Assembly: GCF_026262505.1 (NCBI RefSeq)
Contig: NC_067204.1
Span: 24,211,300-24,275,299 of the forward strand
Length of the DNA: 64,000 bases
Reading direction: 5' to 3'
Source of the DNA: Trichomonas vaginalis G3
Lineage: Eukaryota > Parabasalia > Trichomonadida > Trichomonadidae
In this document: positions 60,024 to 64,000 of the stretch, piece by piece
How positions within the stretch are numbered: the first letter of the stretch is position 1
Layout: each line of letters starts with the position of its first letter
The notes under the pieces: model-generated
Seen by the model: the letters and a program-made list of their open reading frames with translations, nothing else
Databases searched by the model: none
What the model was told of the DNA's origin: nothing
Translations under genes and position numbers: made by a program

Positions 60024-60620
60024 ATGCACAGTGGAAACGCATTAACAGAGCAAGCAGTTTTAGAAAAATCCAAAGCTTCTAGTCTTAGTGAGGTTAAGAG
60101 CATCACTTTTTGGGGCGCAGATATTCAAGATGTTAGTATCGTTTCTAAAATGCCCAACTTAGAATCCGTATCTTTATCAGCTAATAAAATTTCATCGTTA
60201 CAGCCATTTGCTTCATGCCCAAATCTCAAAGAAATTTTTCTAAGGAGAAATCATGTTGCCAATTTATCAGAATTCGACTACTTGAAGGGATTATCTCAAC
60301 TCAGAGTACTTTGGTTTTCAGATAATCCAGTTGCAAGCGTAGAAGGTTACCGCGATTATATCATCAGAACTTTACCTCAAGTTATCAAGCTTGATGAAGA
60401 AGATATTACACCAGAACAAAGACCTAAAGCTAAGGCCTCAGAACCAGTCAAAAAATCCAAGCCGAGATTATTAAATTTATCACCAGCTAATCACCAATCG
60501 AATGCCACAGTTCAAATAGCATTTTTGAATGCATCAGTTGAGCTTGTTCAATTACTTTCTACAAATCAATTAAACACTTTAGAATCTGAGATTGTCAAAT
60601 TGCTCGACACCAAACAGTAG
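60024..60620 (+). CDS. CFAP410: CFAP410 (C21orf2) ciliary leucine-rich repeat protein
   Basis: 198 residues. The amino 125 are the LRR domain and follow human CFAP410 nearly word for word: KASSLSEVKSITFWGADIQD ([20 protein letters not shown]), MPNLESVSLSANKISSLQPF, LKEIFLRRNHVANLSEFDYL, and KGLSQLRVLWFSDNPVA. A basic linker follows (KAKASEPVKKSKPRL). The last 45 residues form a helical piece (ASVELVQLLSTNQLNTLESE) at the place of the oligomerising tail that binds NEK1 in animals. It works at basal bodies of cilia and flagella, in keeping with the four anterior flagella and recurrent flagellum of trichomonads. Divergent to SRP9. Confidence 0.85.
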   Translation: MHSGNALTEQAVLEKSKASSLSEVKSITFWGADIQDVSIVSKMPNLESVSLSANKISSLQPFASCPNLKEIFLRRNHVANLSEFDYLKGLSQLRVLWFSDNPVASVEGYRDYIIRTLPQVIKLDEEDITPEQRPKAKASEPVKKSKPRLLNLSPANHQSNATVQIAFLNASVELVQLLSTNQLNTLESEIVKLLDTKQ

Positions 60621-61528
60621 TATACAATTTGTGAATGGCATTCTGTTTAATGTAAACTTACATATAAAAATACAATTTTTTATGAATTAATTTTTTATAA
60701 TTTTCTTAAATCTTCGTGAAATCAACAAATCTACTAAATGAGTTTCACATAGTCGAGTTGTTCATTCAAAATGCATTATTTAAATATCATAAAATCGAAT
60801 TCTTTTTGTCAAATTATAATATCTTTTTGACTAATAAAGATCTAATACTTTTTATATGCTTGTACAAGTTTAGATGCTTCATGGATTCTTTTTGTCAAAT
60901 TATAATATCTTTTTGACTAATAAAGGTGTATCTTGTAATTTCATGAAGCATCTAATTCTTATATTTATCACAAGTTCTATTAATATATATGGTGTCAGGA
61001 ATCCATGAAGCATCTAATATAATGATTACGATTTCCATCACTTCAATAAATACGTCATGTGAATGAAAATATCTCAGTCTGGCTTTAACATTCTACAGGA
61101 GTATCATGACACATTATTTATGTTCAGGATCTACCAACACACATAGTGACTAATGGCTCAATGATATTTGAAAGAAGAAATGCTTTTATTCTCTCTCTCT
61201 CTCTATTTGTTGATTCACTCTCAAATATCTGGGATCTATATGTCATTGTTTCTTGCCGTCTGAGAAGCCTAATAAGAAGTTACACATTGCGATATGTAAA
61301 TATACTGTTGATGAATTTATAAAAGGTAGTCTAATAATATACAATTCGCAAAATCTCGTGTTTTGTGGTAAATCTATAATCATACTCAAAATTTTTCTGA
61401 AGACTTGAACCCGAGATTTTGAAACACCTATAATATATCTCCAGAATATCCTTACTGTTTTCTTCAGCATATCGCCTATATATACATCAATCGTTTTGAA
61501 TTTGTGGAACTATCTTTAATTAATGGTC
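60621..61528. repeat. Gap with 41-bp direct repeats and an 18-bp element in both orientations
   Basis: ATTCTTTTTGTCAAATTATA and the 21 bases after it occur at 60,799-60,839 and 60,885-60,925. TAGATGCTTCATGGATTC lies at 60,871-60,888, its reverse complement at 60,999-61,016, and a 15-bp part of the reverse complement at 60,941-60,955. A CT microsatellite lies at about 61,189-61,204. No gene recognised. Confidence 0.8.
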
Positions 61529-61579
61529 ACTTACCACTTTCTGACATTCTCTCCATTTTTTTAACACACAGGCTTTCTA

Positions 61580-62877
61580 TAGGGTGTCCAAAGGTGTGTT
61601 TAGCACAAACCTGAATACTGCAAATAGAAATAAACAAGTTACATATATATAAAGTTTATTTAAATATAATCACCATTGGATTCAATCACGCGTTCGCAGC
61701 GATCGATCCAGGCTTGAAAGACACGCTTTAAATCATCATGAGAAAATTGCTCAAATTGCTCTCTTACAAAATTTTCAAGATCATCTGGACTCGCGAATTC
61801 GCGTCCTTCAGCTCTCTTTTTTAGCGTGCCGAATAAATAAAAGTCAGAGGGTGCAATATCAGGTGAATAAATTGGTTTTGGAACAACTTTGACATTGTTT
61901 TCCACAAGTAATTCATTACCTTATGACTTTTGTGAACTCTTGAATTATCAAAATGAATTGCAAACTTTTGTTTTTGTTGTTTGGATTTCTCAAACTCATC
62001 AGAATTGATAATTTTAGTAAGAACATTGTCAATTAGATACTGAGCATTCATCGTATTAGGTTTTTGAAGAATATCAATTGCGATGATGCCATTCACGCCC
62101 CAAAAAACCGACACATCATCATTGGTGTGTCAATTTTTTTCTTCGGGAATGTTTGCGGATTTTCATCCTTCGGGATCCACATGATTTTGGCTTCTGTTGC
62201 ATATTGAAACAAGACTCGTCCCCTGTTACTAAAAAGCGAAACTTCTTGGATTGATACGCACCCAATATAGAGAGGAGCTCTTTCGAAGATTGGACTCTAG
62301 ATTTTTTTGAACTGAATTAAGGTTGTGCGGAACCCAACGTGTATACGCTAGTTTGTAGTTCAAATAATTGTGCAGATAATAACTGACTGTTGTACGTGGT
62401 ATCTTTGTCATCTCCTCTATCCTCTGAGTGATGCTCTTGGGTCTTCATCTAGCGCTTGAAGAATTGCTTTGATTTTTCTTTGATCCGGCGATTTTTTGTC
62501 AATTTTTATGATGGGCGTCTTTTTGTTCACGAAGTGATACATCCTAACATGATACGTTACAGTGGAATAGCTAGGAGCATCCATACCGAAGCATTTTACC
62601 AATGTTCTCGTAGATTTTTTTACAGTCTTTGCATTTTTTTTGCAAGAGCGAGGATGTTTTCTTTATGATTCATTAAAAAATGAAAAAAATCCGCCAAAAT
62701 TTCCCGCGAAACACCTCTTGTCTCAAAATTCATTTTATATCCCGGCATGGCGCCAAAATACAACATACTCATCATATACATATATTCATATTTTTTATTA
62801 TATATTTATAATCAGCATATATCTCCTTTAATAGTCTCATATAGAGCGCTGTGCTAAACGCACCTTTGGACACCCTA
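61580..62877 (-). mobile_element. mariner transposon, Tvmar1-type, copy 5
   Basis: 1,298 bp, flanked by TA at 61,578-61,579 and 62,878-62,879, with both ends present. It shares variants with copy 4, so the two come from the same sub-lineage, distinct from copies 1 to 3. Confidence 0.95.
61660..62673 (-). pseudogene. mariner transposase, several frameshifts
   Basis: The same protein as the others, interrupted by small indels, for example near 61,905, 62,113, 62,210, 62,305, 62,422 and 62,605. Both the second and third catalytic aspartates are still readable, in different frames. The substitutions VVPKP (for VIPNP) and VNKKTP are shared with copy 4. Dead. Confidence 0.9.
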
Positions 62878-63095
62878 TATCAAAATATTTCTGGCTAGGA
62901 GAAAGTAAATATAAATCACTATATCGTACCTAATATGGCTGCTATACTTATCTTCTATTAAAATAGAGATATATTGATTTTTCATAGCATGTCAGAAAGT
63001 GGTAAGTACACCCTTAACATTACACGAAATCATACAAAATTATCTGAGTAGAAAAAAAATTTAAATTTAAAAAAACAAAAAATTAAATTATAAGT

Positions 63096-64000
63096 TTATT
63101 TCTCTTCAGAAGAAGACTTTGACTTAATAACAAAAGCAGACGCAGCCTTCTCCAGAGACTTATTCCTTTCTTCCGCATTATTAATGAACTTATCAATGAC
63201 TTCCTTTCCTGGTTTGTCGTATCTAATTGGTTTTCTCATGTTTGAGTGCTTTCCGTAGTTAGATACAATTGTGCGGAAGTCTTTGACAACTAAGCTGGAG
63301 AACTGAAGTGATTTAGTGTAGAATTTCTGTGCTCCTTCGCAGTCAACTGGTTTTGCAAGAATCGCGTCATCATTATCTTCTTTAAGATTCGGTTTTTGGT
63401 CGAATTTAGGCAATGTGTCCCTAAGATTCTGCGGAACTCTCAAGGATGACCTCAATGATGACTGTCTGATCAAATTTGGTCCGAGTAGTGTCGAAGATTG
63501 AGGTTTTTCGATAGATGCCTTGAGAGGAGTCAGTTTTATGGTATTTACCTTCTGTTTCGGAGGTTCTTTGGCTTTTTCAATGGCTTGGATAACCTCAATA
63601 CTGAAATCGTCATCATCGTCCGATGTTTCGCTATCTGATGAATCGGAATCAATATTTAAGTTCTGTACTGATGGTGGAATGACTTCATCTGGGTTAAATT
63701 CTGGAGCTTTCGCTTGGACATTGGAATATAACCGAATATGTTGACTGAAAAGCCTCAATCTCTCCTTAAACGATGCTGGTTTTGCTTCTGTTCCACTTTC
63801 TTGGTCCTTTGTTTGCGTTGTTTGGGAAGAATTTTGAGATGAATCTCTTGGAATTGGCTTTGGCGGGGTAAATCGGGTTGGAGGTGGCGCTGGTTTGCTA
63901 TTTAATGTCGCTTTTGTAGGTATTGGCCCGAAACAAGTGAATTGTTCTATAGCATTCTTCAATGCAGGCCTTGGAATGCTTGTTAAGCATTGCTCGACCA
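63096..64000 (-). CDS. Unrecognised Pro/Ser-rich protein, 3' part
   Basis: The frame is open to the right edge of the window, so the start is missing; about 300 residues are visible. The first visible part is rich in Pro, Thr and Gln. An acidic Ser/Asp stretch follows (IDSDSSDSETSDDDDDF), then basic and Leu-rich segments with RQSSLRSSLRV. The last 90 residues look more ordered and helical (GAQKFYTKSLQFSSLVVKDF, then SNYGKHSNMRKPIRYDKPGK). There are no membrane spans or known motifs. It looks like a nuclear or regulatory scaffold with casein-kinase-type acidic sites, but this is only composition. The 3' end is complete. Confidence 0.65.
   Translation of the reverse strand, partial: VEQCLTSIPRPALKNAIEQFTCFGPIPTKATLNSKPAPPPTRFTPPKPIPRDSSQNSSQTTQTKDQESGTEAKPASFKERLRLFSQHIRLYSNVQAKAPEFNPDEVIPPSVQNLNIDSDSSDSETSDDDDDFSIEVIQAIEKAKEPPKQKVNTIKLTPLKASIEKPQSSTLLGPNLIRQSSLRSSLRVPQNLRDTLPKFDQKPNLKEDNDDAILAKPVDCEGAQKFYTKSLQFSSLVVKDFRTIVSNYGKHSNMRKPIRYDKPGKEVIDKFINNAEERNKSLEKAASAFVIKSKSSSEEK

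Larger units (their letters stand above)
61529..63007. repeat. 18-bp inverted repeats around mariner copy 5
   Basis: ACTTACCACTTTCTGACA at 61,529-61,546 and its exact reverse complement at 62,990-63,007. Leaving out the mariner and one TA, the unit would be about 179 bp long, the size of a short MITE into which the mariner landed. Confidence 0.7.

Noticed and set aside
1-64000. CRISPR array or bacterial operon features
   Set aside because: No regularly spaced short repeats with unique spacers. The tandem arrays found have no spacers, and the genome is eukaryotic.

Overview
The window looks like nuclear DNA of the parasitic protist Trichomonas vaginalis or a close trichomonad. It is AT-rich, and no host gene I can read needs an intron. 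Five copies of a 1.3 kb mariner with 28-bp ends match the Tvmar1 type. There are decayed Polinton (Maverick) genes, two members of the very large trichomonad ankyrin families, hydrogenosome-type proteins (a Sam50-like barrel, rubrerythrin), Inr-like TCAYTW or CCTTT motifs 2-15 bp before several start codons, and stop codons often written TAAA. Names come from my reading of the translations; no database search was run.

Bases 1 to about 9,700 and about 14,930 to 26,886 are Polinton sequence: a type B DNA polymerase relic, an HNH endonuclease-like protein, a KilA-N-like protein, a packaging-type ATPase, an SF3-type helicase, a capsid-like region, a long coiled-coil protein and several orphans. 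The element(s) are fossils with well over ten breaks and also carry mariner insertions at 4,326 and 18,697. Between the two stretches lie a decayed hAT transposon (transposase 10,413-12,546), a hairpin-rich stretch and a second intact mariner. Whether the stretches are one interrupted Polinton or two is not settled.

Bases 26,988 to 42,563 are a compact host gene block: a PPP-family phosphatase, an SVP26/TEX261-type ER cargo receptor, a Sam50-like barrel, a NOT-box protein, a broken ankyrin gene, a GT31/Fringe-like glycosyltransferase, tubulin cofactor A, an SPF27/BCAS2-like splicing protein, rubrerythrin, a small unknown, TAF10, a derlin and a plasma-membrane-type Ca2+-ATPase. These are housekeeping genes of transcription, splicing, secretion, ER quality control, calcium and redox biology. 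Gaps are short and 5' leaders appear very short.

Bases 42,564 to 53,483 are gene-poor and rich in structure: an inverted-repeat-bounded 1.2 kb unit with a perfect three-way-junction palindrome and a 120-bp tandem array, an intact Mutator-like transposase, one orphan gene, a GC-rich stretch of about 200 nt that folds on paper into a closed four-way cloverleaf (the best candidate here for an undescribed RNA), and a 0.9 kb near-perfect palindrome. Bases 53,484 to 64,000 hold ribosomal protein uL23, a large ankyrin gene wrecked by indels and a mariner, SRP9, the ciliary protein CFAP410, a fifth mariner sitting inside a small inverted-repeat unit, and the 3' part of an unrecognised gene running off the right edge.
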